Shown here in pieces: positions 4,007 through 5,005 of a stretch of 5,005 bases of DNA; position 1 is the stretch's first letter, and each line of letters opens with the position of its first letter. The DNA is from Anaerolineales bacterium (GTDB lineage Bacteria; Chloroflexota; Anaerolineae; Anaerolineales; Villigracilaceae): the NCBI GenBank assembly GCA_017882065.1, contig JADGQD010000149.1, positions 1 through 5,005 on the forward strand, in the 5' to 3' direction. The notes under the pieces are model-generated. The model was not told the DNA's origin. It did not search any database and worked only from the letters and a program-made list of their open reading frames with translations. The translations under genes and the position numbers were made by a program.

Positions 4007-5005
4007 CTATTTCTTCCAAAACTGCGGCAAGTAAGGCTTATGGGTCTCGAGCATATCCTCGAGCACTGCCGGGATCTTATCCGCTTTTGGCCCGAGCGGA
4101 TGGGCGAGCAGGGCTTGATACGCTGCATTGCGGTCGCCGTGAACCGCCGCTTCAACCGTCAACAACTCGTACGCTTTAACTTGTGCAATCAGGCCAAAGC
4201 AGACGGGCGGCAGAGGTTCGGCAGGAAGCGGTTCCACGCCTTTGCGGCTGATCTTTGCCGGCATTTCCAGGACCCAATCCGCAGGCCACTCTTTCACGGC
4301 ACCATTGTTCCGGGTATTAACGATGTGCGTCTCGCCTAAATCGTTGTAATGGGCGTTGAGCAATTGGGTTGCGACCGTAGAATAGTATGCGCCGCCGCGT
4401 TTCATCAAGGCCGCCGGGGGTTCCTTCAGGTTGGGATCGGCATACTCGCGCAGCAGGTCTTTCTCGATCTCAATCACTTCCTCCGCCCGTGACGGCGGCC
4501 ACCCTTCCTGGGAGGCCAGTTTCTTATCGGTATGATAATAGTATTGCAAATAATGATTGGGTATCATGCGCAGAACCTCGACAGTGCGCGGGTCCCATTC
4601 GGGGTCTTCTTCCGCTTTGAGTGAGGTGATGTAACCTTCGATCACCTGCGGCCACACATCCTCCCCGTCCAAGGTGAAACCCCGGTGCCAGGAAAGATGA
4701 TTCAAGCCCAGGGTGCGGAGTTCGGCGCGCTCGGGATCAATGTGTTTGCCCGTCGCCCGTTCAAGCTCCTCTATAATCGTCATCTTAGTGGTAATCGCGC
4801 TATTACAGACACCCACTGCCGTCACATCTGGAGCATATCTACTCAAGGCCTGTGTCACCAAGCCGGAAGGATTAGTAAAATTCGCCAACATCGCACCGGG
4901 AGCAAGTGCGCGCATATCTTTGGCAAGTTTGAGAATGACTGGTATCGTGCGCAGAGCCTTGGCCATACCACCCACACCGGTCGTCTCCTGCCCGATCAGG
5001 CCATG
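4007..5005 (-). CDS. Glycoside hydrolase family 4 enzyme, probably 6-phospho-beta-glucosidase type, 5' end outside window
   Basis: NAD+ and divalent-metal dependent glycosidase that works by oxidation-elimination; cytosolic, probably on phosphorylated disaccharides. The frame is open to the right edge, giving 332 residues; roughly 100 N-terminal residues with the Rossmann GxG motif are missing. A GTG at 4975 is internal, not the start: the ten codons before it encode the conserved HGLIGQETTG. Motifs, counted from the edge: HGLIGQETTGVGG (1-13), ANFTNPSGLVTQA (41-53), metal-site Cys67 in VGVCNSAI (65-71) and His103 in GLNHLSW (100-106), and KRGGAYYST (202-210), the likely catalytic-tyrosine region. 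The C-terminal AHPLGPKADK...HKPYLPQF segment is typical. The CN motif points to 6-phosphoglucosidases rather than alpha-galactosidases (CHSV), but the expected CN[IV]P reads CNSA, so specificity is uncertain. It converges on the SIS gene; shared sugar-phosphate metabolism is plausible but unproven. Confidence 0.92.
   Translation of the reverse strand, partial: HGLIGQETTGVGGMAKALRTIPVILKLAKDMRALAPGAMLANFTNPSGLVTQALSRYAPDVTAVGVCNSAITTKMTIIEELERATGKHIDPERAELRTLGLNHLSWHRGFTLDGEDVWPQVIEGYITSLKAEEDPEWDPRTVEVLRMIPNHYLQYYYHTDKKLASQEGWPPSRAEEVIEIEKDLLREYADPNLKEPPAALMKRGGAYYSTVATQLLNAHYNDLGETHIVNTRNNGAVKEWPADWVLEMPAKISRKGVEPLPAEPLPPVCFGLIAQVKAYELLTVEAAVHGDRNAAYQALLAHPLGPKADKIPAVLEDMLETHKPYLPQFWKK

Noticed and set aside
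4048..4065. Repeated CTCGAG in the 3' part of the GH4 gene
   Set aside because: It encodes LED and LET in the conserved C-terminus and is explained by codon use.
4040..4339. Plus-strand open frame inside the GH4 gene
   Set aside because: Opposite strand of a strongly supported glycosidase, with no motif of its own.

Overview
The window is about 5 kb of moderately GC-rich bacterial chromosome with ordinary metabolic genes. It has no rRNA, tRNA, CRISPR array, phage gene or transposase. The mix of genes (a stand-alone pyrimidine reductase with GTP cyclohydrolase II, a GlmS-like SIS protein, a GH4 glycosidase) and the small GC-rich palindromic repeats suggest an environmental bacterium, possibly Chloroflexota/Anaerolineae. 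That assignment is inference only; no marker gene is present.

Layout. Minus strand, 1-327: the N-terminal half of a DMT/EamA membrane transporter that runs off the left edge. Divergently, 406-2670 on the plus strand: a tight three-gene operon made of a stand-alone RibD-type (RIB7/archaeal-like) reductase, GTP cyclohydrolase II (ribA) and a short-chain dehydrogenase. Gaps between the genes are 3 and 15 nt, and the operon ends at a clear intrinsic terminator (2678-2708). The 200 nt that follow are non-coding and hold an imperfect palindrome, a repeat-like double hairpin and a probable promoter. Then comes a GlmS-like double-SIS sugar-phosphate isomerase/deaminase (2910-3947, GTG start). It converges on a minus-strand GH4 glycosidase (4007 to the right edge, 5' end missing), and the two share a perfect 12-bp bidirectional terminator.

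How the genes work together. The first two operon genes supply steps of riboflavin synthesis: GTP ring opening and reduction of the ribosyl side chain. The deaminase half of classical RibD and the DHBP synthase half of RibBA are both absent here. The dehydrogenase is clearly co-transcribed, but its role is unknown. The SIS protein and the GH4 enzyme both suggest use of phosphorylated sugars or amino sugars, though they are convergent and not in one operon.

Most interesting points: a short palindromic element (678-740) that appears to sit in frame inside the reductase gene and to add about 15 residues to a surface loop; the archaeal/fungal-like stand-alone reductase paired with a bacterial GTP cyclohydrolase II; and the divergent pair at 327/406, where both genes lack a Shine-Dalgarno site and have -10 boxes placed for leaderless transcripts. 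I found no convincing new defence or mobile system.
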